Numbered from the stretch's first letter, positions 1 through 11,051 are shown. The stretch: DNA of 64,000 nucleotides from Gari tellinella (GCA_922989275.2 OV277863.1:48590999-48654998); one strand, 5' to 3'. The notes: a model not told the origin generated them from the letters alone. A program made the numbers and translations.

Positions 1-217
1 TCCATTGCAAACAGTTTGGAGCCAGTTCAGACGTCGGTTTGGAGCCAAATCATACGCCGAGTAACCCGGTGTCTGATCAGGCTCTCAAATTTTTGGTACT
101 CAGATTAAAATAAACAGTCAGAAGTATAAAAAAAGGTCATTTTCTCCATGTTAGTGCACTGCGTTTGCATTTATTTGCGTTTAAAACGGGAAAGAATAAC
201 GTTATCTCCTCTGTGCC
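1..217 (+). mobile_element. Fam-4 MITE, truncated by window start
   Basis: Core C palindrome (caaacagtttggagcc... then gtgtctgatcaggctc) followed by the right terminal repeat gggaaagaataacgttatct ccactgt-like end. Confidence 0.75.
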
Positions 218-920
218 TGTGTTCGACAGGTACAGTCCCAATGGTGCACCTAGAAAGTGCCCCTTCTCATAATCATAAGAATTGATGGCGTATAAGTAAT
301 AAATAGAAATAGAAATAGACTACACTCGATCCCGCTAGACTACAGTATGGAGTTATAATGAGTTAAATAACTGCAATCGACTGCTGGTAATCCATTCATG
401 TGTCTGATATTTATTAAGAAATATAGCATTATAAATAAAGTCCTGCCCTTAACATGCTAAACTGTAAATCGGTGTACCTGTATTTCCATAGAATTGGTCT
501 AGAGAAAGTCTCTGACGTTCTGTGTTGCGTCGCACCTGACCGTTCTGTACGTCTCACGTTGTACCAGACCAACTCATTCAACGTTATTCCAACATCCAAC
601 CACATTTCTCCTCATATCCAGATATATTTTCATTTTCAAATCCTTGAATTAACCGACGAAGAACAGCATGATGTCTGTTGAGTGCCAAGCGTAAATTATT
701 ATTACACATGCGAATCGAGTCGCTTTTAAAAATGGCCGACATTGATAAATCAGGTGCATGTGGCCCTGTATCTAAGCCGTTGATATATAAAATACATGAA
801 CATTTTGTAAACAAACTTGACCTCTCTAGGTGCGCGTATTCTGTCAATGTATTAGAGAACGCAGTTAGGTGAAATCCAACAAGAAGGGGAAATAGACATA
901 ATTTTATGCAAGAATAGTGT
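218..920. other. No gene or classified repeat recognised
   Basis: Contains two short open frames (454-681, 678-872) without resemblance to anything I know. It may be the body of the element that ends in the terminal hairpin at 921-1053. Confidence 0.4.
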
Positions 921-1053
921 CAATACACCTGTTTTTCGTGCATTAACATCTGCAGAAGCCCTTGTGCTGTCTTGGAGCCCTCGGCTAAAGCCTCGGGCTT
1001 CAAATACAGCCCGCGGGCTTCTTCAGATGTTAATGCACGAAAAAAGGTGTATT
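921..1053. repeat. Long terminal-type hairpin
   Basis: Arms caatacacctgtttttcgtg... and ...cacgaaaaaaggtgtatt pair over about 40 bp. The apex carries cctcggctaaagcctcgg, a motif shared with hairpins at 34349, 55971 and 57722. Confidence 0.75.
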
Positions 1054-1059
1054 AACCCT

Positions 1060-1175
1060 ATAATGATACCCAAGCTCAGTTTGACCCTGACCTTGACCTA
1101 ATTTGGACTTTGAAAATATTCAGAATATATTGCCAAGGATGCCACCGGGGGCATAAGCGTTTATTGAACGTGCAG
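1060..1175 (+). mobile_element. 3' end relic of a GTCCGTCC-type composite element
   Basis: Ends gggggcataagcgtttattg aacgtgcagtcttgtttt, the same end as the element at 55273-56428 (near 56395-56425). Another piece lies at 14236-14375. Confidence 0.6.
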
Positions 1176-1182
1176 TCTTGTT

Positions 1183-1591
1183 TTCTATATCTTAACAGAT
1201 GGTAGCTTAAAGCAGGCTGAAAGTAAAGCAGAGTGTGCCTTAAGGCACATTCTGCTTTACTTTCAACCTGCTTTAGGGGGCCTCCGTGGCCTAGTGGTAT
1301 AGTCACTGTGACTTACATCACTAAGCTCCTCACCAATGTGAGTTCGAATCCCAGTAGGGTCGTTCGGATTTTTCATGTGGGCAAGCCTTCCAGCTGGCTT
1401 GCGGAAGGTTGGTGGGTCTATCCAGTTGCCGATTTGTGCCTGAAACAGTGCATGAAAGGCTTCTGGGGTCTTCCTCCACCTGTCATTAGCTGGACGTCGC
1501 GATATGACTGAAATACTGTTGAAAGCGACGTAAAATCAAAACAAATAAATAAATCAACCTGCTTTAAGTAGTCACCTATTTTCAAAACTTT
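1183..1591 (-). mobile_element. Fam-1 MITE fragment interrupted by a SINE
   Basis: Core A hairpin at 1205-1275, then the SINE, then the rest (ctgctttaagtagtcacc) continues at 1557. Confidence 0.75.
1276..1553 (+). mobile_element. tRNA-derived SINE with 13-bp target duplication
   Basis: Head carries polymerase III A box tggcctagtgg (1287-1297) and B box gagttcgaatccc (about 1340-1352). The body has the motif gccttccagctggcttgcgg and the tail is aaacaaataaataaa. Flanked by the exact direct repeat tcaacctgcttta at 1263-1275 and 1554-1566. Same family as 57909-58195. Confidence 0.9.
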
Positions 1592-1844
1592 TTAACCCTT
1601 TACTCCATAGCCTGTTTCTAGTTTTGAAGACAGCTGACCACTTATAGCAGATTGAAAGTAAAGCAGAATGCACCTTAACATTAGGCACATTCTGCTTTTC
1701 TTTCAGCCTGCTTTAAGCTTCCATCTGCTAGAATATAGAAAATATTTCTTATATTATATATTCATGACTAAATTTGAACTATTTTTCGCAGTGACGGAAT
1801 AAATTAAAAGCGTAAAAATGTGTATCTATGGAGTAGTGGGTTAA
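1592..1844 (+). mobile_element. Fam-1 MITE, full length
   Basis: TTAA-CCCTTTACTCCATAG at the left, ggagtagtggg-TTAA at the right, core A palindrome inside. Shares its right TTAA with the next copy. Confidence 0.9.
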
Positions 1845-2091
1845 CCCATTACCCCATAGCCTGTTTCTAGTATTGAAGATAGGTGGCCACTTGAAGCAGG
1901 TTAAAAGTAAAGCAGAATGTGCCTTAAGGCACATTCTGCTTTACTTTCAACCTACTTTAAGCTACCATCTTCTAGAAAATAGAAATGATTTCTTATGATA
2001 TTTATTCATAACTGTATAAATTAGAACTATTTTCTTCAGTGGAGAATAAATTGAAGGCGTTAAAAGGCGTATCTATGGAGTAGTGGGTTAA
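1841..2091 (+). mobile_element. Fam-1 MITE, full length, back to back with previous
   Basis: TTAACCCATTACCCCATAG start, core A with apex tgccttaaggca, end ggagtagtgggTTAA. Ends 35 nt before the first PCSK7-like exon. Confidence 0.92.
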
Positions 2092-2126
2092 AGTATCAGA
2101 TTTGATTGTTTAGTATTATATTTCAG

Positions 2127-2283
2127 TGACCAAGTCGGAGACTGACAGGTATGCCCTGTACATCCTTGAAACAGTACAGGTGACTGTGTCTATTGACCAC
2201 CCACACAGAGGTCACCTAGATATCAGGCTGGTCAGTCCACATGGTACATCATCTGTCATAGGAGCTACCCGTCCAAAAGACAA
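2127..2283 (+). CDS. PCSK7: PCSK7-like exon: P domain, first part in window
   Basis: Acceptor tatatttcag ends at 2126; donor gtaagaa begins at 2284. The exon starts with 2 nt completing an upstream codon and reads TKSETDRYALYILETVQVTV then SIDHPHRGHLDIRLVSPHG, the beta-strand core of the convertase P domain (pattern VTVSIxHPxRGxLxxxLxSPxG). It ends with 2 nt of a split codon. The upstream exon is outside the window; no matching exon was found in 1-2126. Confidence 0.92.
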
Positions 2284-2301
2284 GTAAGAAGCTGTAGTCT
2301 C

Positions 2302-2726
2302 TTAACTCTTTCCTCGCTGAAAATTTAAATAGGCAATTCCAGTTTCCATTAAAATCTAGTCCATTTCTGACTTTAAAGGGTTGTTTTTGTCAATACAGTC
2401 AGGACTCGATACAACGACATCCGCTACAACGGAATATTCACTTAACGACACGAATTCCTTGAGAACAAACCTGCATAAAGCTTTATATATGAGATTCAAT
2501 ATAACAACAAACTCGTTATAATGACACATTTGTTGGGAAAGAACTGTGTCGTTGTATCGAGTCCTGACTGTATTTGGAATTATGACAAACAGTGAAGACC
2601 CTGATCAGAGGGCTCCTAGGAGCCCTCTGATCTGGGTCTTCACTGTTTGCATAGGACAAGTGTACTATTCACATGTTCACTTTTTGCAAAGGACACCTAT
2701 ATGCAGGACTAGGGTTCAAAGGGTTA
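2302..2726 (-). mobile_element. Fam-2 MITE with Fam-10 element nested inside
   Basis: TTAACTCTTTCCTCGCTGAA start. Core B (gacaaacagtgaagaccctg with apex ggctcctaggagcc) at 2584-2650; end gggttcaaagggttag. Split at its tcaata|tttgg by the insert at 2396-2570. Confidence 0.85.
2396..2570. mobile_element. Fam-10 TA-flanked MITE
   Basis: Terminal inverted repeats CAGTCAGGACTCGATACAAC and its complement, about 23 bp and perfect, flanked by TA at 2394-2395 and 2571-2572; mariner/pogo-like. Confidence 0.9.
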
Positions 2727-3185
2727 GATTTTTAGCTCACAGGATGAATGTCAAGGATCGATCAGAGCTTATGTTGTCACCCGGTCATTGGTGTTGGTGT
2801 TGCCATTCCCGTTGACATTTGCGTTAGCAGCTTCAAGAAAGTGTCCACAACTTCTATACCCTTTCACCTACACCTTTCATACTTTCACTACACATGCCTT
2901 TGGACAAGACCTTTCGGACCATGTGATATTTTGGACCCCCTGTGACTTTGATCTGACCTCAGCCACTGCATTTGAGTTTCGAAATGTGTGTTTAATTTTG
3001 GAAAAAATGCTTATAACTCCTAACTCTCTTGAGGTATTGCTTTCATATTTGGTTTGCATGTGAATCCCTGTGACCTTGACCTCAGAATCTGCTTTTAAGT
3101 GTCAAAATGAGACTCTGGCAAGCTTTGTTGTCTCTTACAACTCTTGTTTAATGTTGAATGTGCAGAAAATGGCATTAAGTATTTC
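2727..3185. other. Unclassified dispersed-repeat relic in PCSK7 intron
   Basis: Starts tttagctcacaggatgaatg and carries repeated tgaccttgacctcag phrases like the composite elements elsewhere here. No coding potential. Confidence 0.4.
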
Positions 3186-3233
3186 CATTAAAGAAATGCC
3201 TTTAGGCACATTCTGTGTTACACACAGCCTGCT

Positions 3234-3484
3234 TTAACCCTTTGAGCCCTAGTCCCGCATATAGGCGTCCTTTTCAAAGAGTGGACATGTGAATAGTACA
3301 CTTGACCTGTGCAAACAGTGAAGACCCAGATCAGAGGGCTCCGAAAGGAGCCCTCTGATCAGGGTCTTCACTGTTTGTCATAATGCCAAACATTGACAAA
3401 AACAACCCTTAAAAGTCAGAAATGGACTAGACTAAAATGGACACTGGAATTGTCCATTTAAAGTTTCAGGGAGGAAAGAGTTAA
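3234..3484 (+). mobile_element. Fam-2 MITE nested in a Fam-1 copy at TTAA
   Basis: TTAACCCTTTGAGCCCTAGT start, core B with apex ctccgaaaggag, end agggaggaaagagTTAA. Interrupted Fam-1 reads cctgct-TTAA before and TTAA-gctacc after, rejoining to the Fam-1 consensus. Confidence 0.93.
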
Positions 3485-3584
3485 GCTACCATGTGTAAGG
3501 ATATAGAATATATTTCTTATGGTACAAAGACATGACTGTATAAAGTGGAACTATATTCTTCAATAGAGGAATAAATAAAAGGCA

Positions 3585-3838
3585 TTAACCCATTACCCGA
3601 TAACCTATTTCTAGAACTGAAGATAGGTGACTACTTAAAGCAGGTTGAAAGTAAAGCAGAATGTGCCTTAAGGCGCATTCTGCTTTACTTTTAGCCTGCT
3701 TTAAGCTATAATGTGTTACAGTATAGAAAATTTTCCATATAATATATATTCATGACTGATTAAATTGGAACTATTTTCTTCAGTGGAGGAATAAATCATA
3801 GTCGCTAAAAGGGCGCTTCTATTGGGGGAAAGGGTTAA
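3585..3838 (+). mobile_element. Fam-1 MITE, full length
   Basis: TTAACCCATTACCCGATAAC to gggggaaaggg-TTAA, inserted at the ggcg-TTAA-aagg site of the preceding Fam-1 copy; host remainder follows at 3839. Confidence 0.88.
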
Positions 3839-3883
3839 AATGTGTGTAACTATGGTTTTACTTGATTGCACTGTATTTTATAG

Positions 3884-3978
3884 TTCGTCCAATGGGTTTG
3901 ACAAGTGGACGTTTGCCACTGTGAGATGTTGGGGAGAGTCTCCTTATGGAACCTGGGTACTTACCATCACAGACAAAG
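3884..3978 (+). CDS. PCSK7: PCSK7-like exon: P domain, WTF-TVRCWGE segment
   Basis: Acceptor ttttatag, donor gtaggt at 3979. Reads NSSNGFDKWTFATVRCWGES then PYGTWVLTITDK. The FxxWTFxTVxCWGE block is the conserved second half of the P domain and matches PCSK7 especially well. Phase joins the exon before (split Asn codon) and the exon after (split Gly codon). Confidence 0.93.
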
Positions 3979-4034
3979 GTAGGTAGAGTTCATAGGGAGA
4001 AATCATTGAAAGTTCTGGTGAAAAATCCCCTAAG

Positions 4035-4424
4035 CCTAGACCCAATAACCTGTTTCTAGTTTAAGGCATACTTTGCTTTATGTCCGGCCTGCTTTAACAA
4101 ATTACCCCATAGCCTATTTCTAGTTTTGAAGATAGGTAATTACTTAAAGTAGGTTGAAAGTAAAGCAGAATACTCCCTAAGGCGCATTCTGCTTTACTTT
4201 CAGCCTGCTTTAAGCTACTATCTGCTAGAATAAAGAATGTTAGCATGTATAATTGTAATCGTATATACTTCTGGAAATAAATATGTTTAAACTAAGCTTC
4301 CGTCTGCTAACATTATAAAAATATTTCCAATGGTGCACATTCATGACTGTATAAAGTGGAACAGTTTTCTTTGGTGGATAAATAAATTAAAGGTGTATTA
4401 AGGTGTATCAAGTAATGGATTAAA
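4035..4424 (+). mobile_element. Degenerate Fam-1 copies
   Basis: Two overlapping partial copies. Core A at 4145-4210 (apex ccctaaggcg); terminal part ends aagtaatggattaa. Confidence 0.7.
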
Positions 4425-4801
4425 CTTATTTCCTCCTAGCTGGTTTTAGTGTTAAAAGCAGGTGGTTGCTTAGGCGGACCAGAAGAAAAGTTATTTGCTT
4501 TACTTTCTGCCTGCTTTAAGCAGCCAACTATCAGGATAAAGGAAAAGCTTCCTATGATGAATGTTATTCCCACTGTGGGTGGTCATTGTCTTTTCAGAAC
4601 AAAGGATCAAAAGTTAAAGTCCAAGGCATTTCCTTTTCCATCAATGCTTATGGTGGCAAACTTCCCAATTTATCTCCAATGTTTAGTTTAGATTAAAAAC
4701 TAATTCTCATGGTAATACTTAAGTTATGTTGCTTTTGCTTTAGTCTTGCTTGAAGCTGCAAGTCTTTTTTATTCTGCTAATTATGTTGTTAATTGTTTCA
4801 G

Positions 4802-4898
4802 GTACTTCTCTAAACCTGCCCTCTGGTGTCCTTAAAAGCTGGACTCTCAAAATGTTTGGAACACCTATGACACCCACAGAGTTGAGGAATAGAAGAGA
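4802..4898 (+). CDS. PCSK7: PCSK7-like exon: last P-domain strands and basic stalk
   Basis: Acceptor ttgtttcag, donor gtaagc at 4899. Reads GTSLNLPSGVLKSWTLKMFG then TPMTPTELRNRR. LxxWxLxxxG is the closing strand of the P domain. A Fam-2 MITE begins about 10 nt beyond the donor (4909). Confidence 0.9.
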
Positions 4899-4908
4899 GT
4901 AAGCAGTT

Positions 4909-5156
4909 TAACCATTTCCTCCCTGACAGGCCAAATGGACAATTCCAGTTTCCAATTAAGTCTAGTCCATTTTGACTATTTAGCTTTGTTTTGTCATTGT
5001 GCTGCAATATGACAAACATTGCAGACCCAGATCAGAGGGCTCCTTTAGGAGCCCTCTGGTCTGGGTCTTCACTGTTTGCGTAGGATAAGTGCATTCTTCT
5101 CAGGTACACTGTTTACAAGGGACACATATATGCTGGACTAGGTTTCAAAGGTTTAA
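4909..5156 (-). mobile_element. Fam-2 MITE beside the donor of PCSK7 exon 3
   Basis: Begins tttaaccatttcctccctga ten bases past the exon end; core B apex ctcctttaggag; end ggtttcaaaggtttaa. Confidence 0.85.
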
Positions 5157-5243
5157 ACCATTTACTTTATTGGAATATCTTGAAATACTTGCTCTATTCC
5201 TCATAGAAATGCTCATTCCTGCATCTACTCTGTCCAGATAAAT

Positions 5244-5339
5244 AAACCCTGGGACAAGTATCCACCATCATAACAGGTGCTGCTTAAAATAAGGCAGAAG
5301 ACTTAGAGAGACTTCTGTTTTACCTTCTTCTTCATTTAA
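5244..5339 (+). repeat. Divergent founder copy of the 115-bp satellite
   Basis: ccctgggacaagtatccacc ... cttcttcttcatttaa aligns to the array unit but is visibly diverged; separated from the array by one Fam-1 insertion. Confidence 0.8.
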
Positions 5340-5556
5340 CCCATTACCCCATCGCTTGTTTCTAGTTTTGAAGACAGAGGACTACTTAAAGCAGGTTGAA
5401 AGTAAAGCAGAATGTGCCTGCTTTAAGCTACCATCTGCTAGAATATAGAACATATTTCTTATGATATATATTCATGAATGTATAAATTGGAATTACTGTC
5501 TTCAGTGGATGAATTAATTCGAGGCGTATAAAGGCCTTTATGGGGTAATGGGTTAA
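5336..5556 (+). mobile_element. Fam-1 MITE inserted at the TTAA of a satellite unit
   Basis: TTAACCCATTACCCCATCGC to tatggggtaatgggTTAA. The uninterrupted units next door read ctt-TTAA-ctcatt once, so they show the empty site. Confidence 0.93.
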
Positions 5557-8500
5557 CTCATTTGCCCCTTGGGACAAGTTTCCACCATCCTAACAGGTAG
5601 CTGCTTAAAGCAGGCTTAAAGTGAGGCAGAAAACTAAGAGAGACTTCTGCTTTACCTTCTTCTTCCTTTAACTCATTAGCCCCTTGGGACAAGTTTCCAC
5701 CATCCTAACAGGTAGCTGCTTAAAGCAGGCTTAAAGTGAGGCAGAAAACTAAGAGAGACTTCTGCTTTACCTTCTTCTTCCTTTAACTCATAAGCCCCTT
5801 GGGACAAGTTTCCACCATCCTAACAGGTAGCTGCTTAAAGCAGGCTTAAAGTGAGGCAGAAAACTAAGAGAGACTTCTGCTTTACCTTCTTCTTCCTTTA
5901 ACTCATTAGCCCCTTGGGACACGTTTCCACCATCCTAACAGGTAGCTGCTTAAAGCAGACTAAAAGTGAGGCAGAAAACTAAGAGAGACTTCTGCTTTAC
6001 CTTCTTCTTCCTTTAACTCATTAGCCCCTTGGGACAAGTTTCCACCATCCTAACAGGTAGCTGCTTAAAGCAGGCTTAAAGTGAGGCAGAAAACTAAGAG
6101 AGACTTCTGCTTTACCTTCTTCTTCCTTTAACTCATTAGCCCCTTGGGACAAGTTTCCACCATCCTAACAGGTAGCTGCTTAAAGCAGGCTTAAAGTGAG
6201 GCAGAAAACTAAGAGATACTTCTGCTTTACTTTCTTCTTCCTTTAACTCATTTGCCCCTTGGGACAAGTTTCCACCATCCTAACAGGTAGCTGCTTAAAG
6301 CAGGCTTAAAGTGAGGCAGAAAACTAAGAGAGACTTCTGCTTTACCTTCTTCTTCCTTTAACTCATTTGCCCCTTGGGACAAGTTTCCACCATCCTAACA
6401 GGTAGCTGCTTAAAGCAGACTTAAAGTGAGGCAGAAAACTAAGAGATACTTCTGCTTTACTTTCTTCTTCCTTTAACTCATTAGCCCCTTGGGACAAGTT
6501 TCCACCATCCTAACAGGTAGCTTCTTAAAGCAGGCTAAAAGTGAGGCAGAAAACTAAGAGATACTTCTGCTTTACTTTCTTCTTCCTTTAACTCATTAGC
6601 CCCTTGGGACAAGTTTCCACCTTCCTAACAGGTAGCTGCTTAAAGCAGGCTTAAAGTGAGGCAGAAAACTAAGAGAGACTTCTGCTTTACCTTCTTCTTC
6701 CTTTGACTCATTAGCCCCTTGGGACAAGTTTCCACCATCCTAACAGGTAGCTGCTTAAAGTGAGGCAGAAAACTAAGAGATACTTCTGCTTAACCTTCTT
6801 CTTCCTTTAACTCATTAGCCCCTTGGGACAAGTTTCCACCATCCTAACAGGTAGCTGCTTAAAGCAGGCTTAAAGTGAGGCAGAAAACTAAGAGAGACTT
6901 CTGCTTTACTTTCTTCTTCCTTTAACTCATTAGCCCCTTGGGACAAGTTTCCACCATTCTAACAGGTAGCTGCTTAAAGCAGGCTAAAAGTGAGGCAGAA
7001 AACTAAGAGATACTTCTGCTTTACTTTCTTCTTCCTTAACTCATTAGCCCCTTGGGACAAGTTTCCACCATCCTAACAGGTAGCTGCTTAAAGCAGACTA
7101 AAAGTGAGGCAGAAAACTAAGAGATACTTCTACTTTACCTTCTTCTTCCTTTAACTCATTTGCCCCTTGGGACAAGTTTCCACCATCCTAACAGGTAGCT
7201 TCTTAAAGCAGACTTAAAGTGAGGCAGAAAACTAAGAGATACTTCTGCTTTACTTTCTTCTTCCTTTAACTCATTAGCCCCTTGGGACAAGGTTCCACCA
7301 TCCTAACAGGTAGCTGCTTAAAGCAGGCTTCAAGTGAGGCAGAAAACTAAGAGATACTTCTGCTTTACCTTCTTCTTCCTTTAACTCATTTGCCCCTTGG
7401 GACAAGTTTCCACCATCCTAACAGGTAGCTGCTTAAAGCAGACTAAAAGTGAGGCAGAAAACTAAGAGATACTTCTACTTTACCTTCTTCTTCCTTTAAC
7501 TCATTTGCCCCTTGGGACAAGTTTCCACCATCCTAACAGGTAGCTGCTTAAAGCAGGTTTAAAGTGAGGCAGAAAACTAAGAGATACTTCTGCTTTACTT
7601 TCTTCTTCCTTTAACTCATTTGCCCCTTGGGACAAGTTTCCACCATCCTAACAGGTAGCTGCTTAAAGCAGGCTTAAAGTGAGGCAGAAAACTAAGAGAT
7701 ACTTCTGCTTTACTTTCTTCTTCCTTTAACTCATTAGCCCCTTGGGACAAGTTTCCACCATCCTAACAGGTAGCTTCTTAAAGCAGGCTAAAAGTGAGGC
7801 AGAAAACTAAGAGATACTTCTGCTTTACTTTCTTCTTCCTTTAACTCATTTGCCCATTGGGACAAGTTTCCACCATCCTAACAGGTAGCTGCTTAAAGCA
7901 GGCTTAAAGTGAGGCAGAAAACTAAGAGAGACTTCTGCTTTACCTTCTTCTTCCTTAACTCATTAGCCCCTTGGGACAAGTTTCCACCATCCTAACAGGT
8001 AGCTGCTTAAAGCAGGCTTAAAGTGAGGCAGAAAACTAAGAGAGACTTCTGCTTTACCTTCTTCTTCCTTTAACTCATTAGCCCCTTGGGACTATTTCCA
8101 TCATCCTAACAGGTAGCTGCTTAAAGCAGGCTTAAAGTGAGGCAGAAAACTAAGAGATACTTCTGCTTAACCTTCTTCTTCCTTTAACTCATTAGCCCCT
8201 TGGGACAAGTTTCCACCTTCCTAACAGGTAGCTGCTTAAAGCAGACTAAAAGTGAGGCAGAAAACTAAGAGATACTTCTGCTTTATCTTCTTCTTCCTTT
8301 AACTCATTGGCCCCTTGGGACAAGTTTCCACCATCCTAACAGGTAGCTGCTTAAAGCAGGCTAAAAGTGAGGCAGAAAACTAAGAGATACTTCTGCTTTA
8401 CTTTCTTCTTCCTTTAACTCATTTGCCCCTTGGGACAAGTTTCCACCATCCTAACAGGTAGCTGCTTAAAGCAGGCTTAAAGTGAGGCAGAAAACTAAGA

Positions 8501-9118
8501 GATACTTCTGCTTTACCTTCTTCTTCCTTTAACTCATTAGCCCCTTGGGACAAGTTTCCACCATCCTAACAGGTAGCTGCTTAAAGCAGGCTAAAAGTGA
8601 GGCAGAAAACTAAGAGATACTTCTGCTTTACTTTCTGCTTTACTTTCTTCTTCCTTTAACTCATTAGCCCCTTGGGACACGTTTCCACCATCCTAACAGG
8701 TAGCTGCTTAAAGCAGGCTTAAAGTGAGGCAGAAAACTAAGAGAGACTTCTGCTTTACTTTCTTCTTCTTTTAACTCATTAGCCCCTTGGGACAAGTTTC
8801 CACCATCCTAACAGGTAGCTGCTTAAAGCAGGCTAAAAGTGAGGCAGAAAACTAAGAGATACTTCTGCTTTACTTTCTTCTTCCTTAACTCATTAGCCCC
8901 TTGGGACAAGTTTCCACCATCCTAACAGGTAGCTGCTTAAAGTGAGGCAGAAAACTAAGAGATACTTCTGCTTTACTTTCTTCTTCCTTTAACTCATTTG
9001 CCCCTTTGGACAAGTTTCCACCATCCTAACAGGTAGCTGCTTAAAGCAGGCTTAAAGTGAGGCAGAACACTAAGAGATACTTCTGCTTTACCTTCTTCTT
9101 CCTTAACTCATTAGCCCC
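5553..9118 (+). repeat. Satellite array, about 31 units of 115 bp
   Basis: Unit starts ttaactcattagccccttgg and contains gcttaaagcaggcttaaagt and a half-palindrome to cttctgctttaccttc. Starts are spaced 115 nt (5671, 5786, 5901, 6016...). Two main variants alternate (agagagac/ttaccttc and agagatac/tttacttt). A few units lack about 11 nt (near 6750 and 8940) and one has a short internal duplication near 8635. It lies in the intron between PCSK7 exons 3 and 4 and ends in a Fam-2 copy. Confidence 0.97.
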
Positions 9119-9337
9119 TATGTCAAATGGGAAATCCCAGTTTCCAATCAAATGCAGTCCATATTTTTGACTATGAAGGATTGTGTTTTACAATTTACTG
9201 TAAAATGACAAACAATGCAGACCCTGATTGGACGGTTCTTTTTAGGATCCCTATGATCTTGATCTACACTGTGTCTAGGACAAGTGTACTTTTCACAGGA
9301 ACACTGTAAATGACTCTTCCCTAGGGTTGAATGGTTT
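9105..9337 (-). mobile_element. Fam-2 MITE ending the satellite
   Basis: ttaactcattagcccctatg then tgggaaatcccagtttccaa, diverged core B at 9200-9275, end cctagggttgaatggtttaa. The satellite unit itself begins with this Fam-2-like terminal string. Confidence 0.75.
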
Positions 9338-9565
9338 AACCTAATCTCCTCAGTATACATGCAAAAGGATGCCTTTGCCACTTTCTCCATATAACCACAC
9401 AAATGAATATTAATTGAGATGAATTACTCAGTAATACCTGTTTAGCAGGCTTTCAAAACTAGGTGATTTTGCAATCTTACATAAATATGGTATCATAATG
9501 CAGTCCTGACAAAAGTTATGTATAAAAACTTCTTTAGGGACTTTCTGCATTACATTTGTCCTGCA

Positions 9566-9744
9566 TTAACTCTTTGAACCCTAGTCATGCATATATGCAT
9601 CATTTGCAAACAGCGTACATGTCAGGAGTACACTTGTCCTATGCAAACAGTGTTGACCCTGATCAGAGGGCTCCTTAAAAAATTGACTGGTCTAAATTGA
9701 AAATTAGAATTGTCCATTTGAGACTACAGGGGGGAAAGGGTTAA
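9566..9744 (+). mobile_element. Fam-2 MITE lacking one palindrome arm
   Basis: TTAACTCTTTGAACCCTAGT start and gggggaaagggTTAA end. Core B stops after ggctcctt, so the second arm is deleted. Confidence 0.85.
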
Positions 9745-9988
9745 GCAATAATCTGTTTTTAACACTTACAGTGTTGAGTATGAGTACATACATCATTTAC
9801 TAAAAGTGTATACCCAGTTCAGAGGTTAAAGGAGCCCTCTGATCAGAGGCTGCACCATTTGTAATACTTTTAAGTATTTAATATTTTGAGCCCACAACCA
9901 TCAAAAATAAACATAAATCTGGTCTTTTACTAGAATATGGAAGGTTTACTTGAGAATTAAGCTTTGTAAGAGTTAAAAAATGTCTACA

Positions 9989-10282
9989 CTGCTACAGTGC
10001 TCCCTCTCTACAACAACACCCAATGGGAGACAAAGATTGTGTGTGTGTATGTGTGTGTTCGGAGGGGGTAACACGGCATCTGATCTGGATTCAAGCTGTT
10101 TGTCACTCTTCATCATGGTTTTTATTTGGTCAAAATGTCCAATATGGGACTCTGAAAAACAGCAGATGACAATTTTCAGCAGACGATATTGCCACTGTGA
10201 AAAGGTTGGTGGAATAATTGTCTTGTTTGGGGAACAGCTGGAAGGGTCGTTGTATTTAGAGGGTCGTTGTAAGGAGGACAAG
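9989..10282 (+). mobile_element. Fam-7 element, partial
   Basis: Left end tacagtgctccctctctaca, a gtgtgtgtgtatgtgtgtgt microsatellite, then core C half (cggcatctgatctggattca). Complete relative at 37288-37658. Confidence 0.65.
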
Positions 10283-10319
10283 AAGGGAACAAAGTACTTT
10301 CCAATGCACTGAATATGAT

Positions 10320-10568
10320 TTAACTCTTTCCTCCCTGAAACTTTAAATGGATAATTCCAGTTTCCATTTAAGTCTAGTCCATTTCTGACTTTTAATGGTT
10401 GTTTTTGTCAATGTTTGGCATTATGACAAGCAGTGAAGACCCTGATCAGAGGACTCCTAGGAGCGCTCTGATCTGGGTCTTCACTGTTTGCATAGGTCAA
10501 GTGTACTATTCAAATGTACACTGTTTGCAAAGGACGCCATTATGCGGGACTAGGGTTGAAAGGGTTAA
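10320..10568 (-). mobile_element. Fam-2 MITE next to PCSK7 exon 4
   Basis: TTAACTCTTTCCTCCCTGAA start, core B apex ctcctaggag, end agggttgaaagggTTAA, 22 nt before the exon. Confidence 0.93.
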
Positions 10569-10590
10569 CATGACTTTTCTCCGTTGACAG

Positions 10591-10699
10591 TGCCATAGAG
10601 AGAGCCATACATGGAGGGAGGCTCAATAAGTCCAGCAACTGTCCATCTCCACCAGTAACAGCCCAGCCAGATGATACACTCTCTGTAAAAACACTCAAG
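10591..10699 (+). CDS. PCSK7: PCSK7-like exon: juxtamembrane stalk
   Basis: Acceptor ccgttgacag, donor gtttgt at 10700. Reads DAIERAIHGGRLNKSSNCPS then PPVTAQPDDTLSVKTLK. It contains one N-glycosylation sequon-like NKSS and the CPSPP motif comparable to the CPPG stalk of human PCSK7. Codon phase is closed at the 3' end. A Fam-2 MITE ends 22 nt upstream of the exon. Confidence 0.88.
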
Positions 10700-10837
10700 G
10701 TTTGTAGAGATCTTTTGAACATCCCATTAATGTATAAATTTTAACCTGTTCCCCCCTTCTACAGTGCTTCTTTTGTACAACACCAATTGAGGAACCTTGG
10801 TCTACACTTTAGTATGAAACATTTTTATTTGGTTTCA

Positions 10838-10976
10838 TTCAGTGTGACCAGGTTTTTTTTCATAAGTCCGTGAAAAAAAATATCTCTATATTCCTTAAAT
10901 AAATTGAAACCAATTATTTTCAGTGAAGGAATGAATTAAATGGGTAAACTGTATCTCTGTAGAGTAGTGGATTAAA
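10838..10976. mobile_element. Half copy of the 29-kb hairpin plus Fam-1 tail
   Basis: cagtgtgaccaggttttttt tcataagtccgtgaa matches one arm of the palindrome at 29307-29459, followed by a Fam-1 right end (gtagagtagtggattaa). Confidence 0.6.
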
Positions 10977-11051
10977 CAGCCACTTGATTATAGAGATCTC
11001 CATGCCTCCTCTTCACAAATTTGACTACATGTATAATCATTTCCATTGCAG

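Noticed and set aside
454..872. Two overlapping + strand open frames (75 and 64 codons) as a possible small gene or an upstream PCSK7 exon
   Set aside because: No similarity to the convertase region that should precede exon 2127-2283, no paired splice signals, and the stretch borders a transposon-like hairpin.
1276..1360. tRNA gene
   Set aside because: A and B boxes are good, but the arms do not fold into a complete tRNA and the unit is a 278-bp SINE with target duplications. The same holds for the tRNA-like pieces at 26282-26360 and 36688-36740.
5553..9118. CRISPR-like array
   Set aside because: Repeats are continuous 115-bp units without unique spacers, inside an intron of an animal gene.
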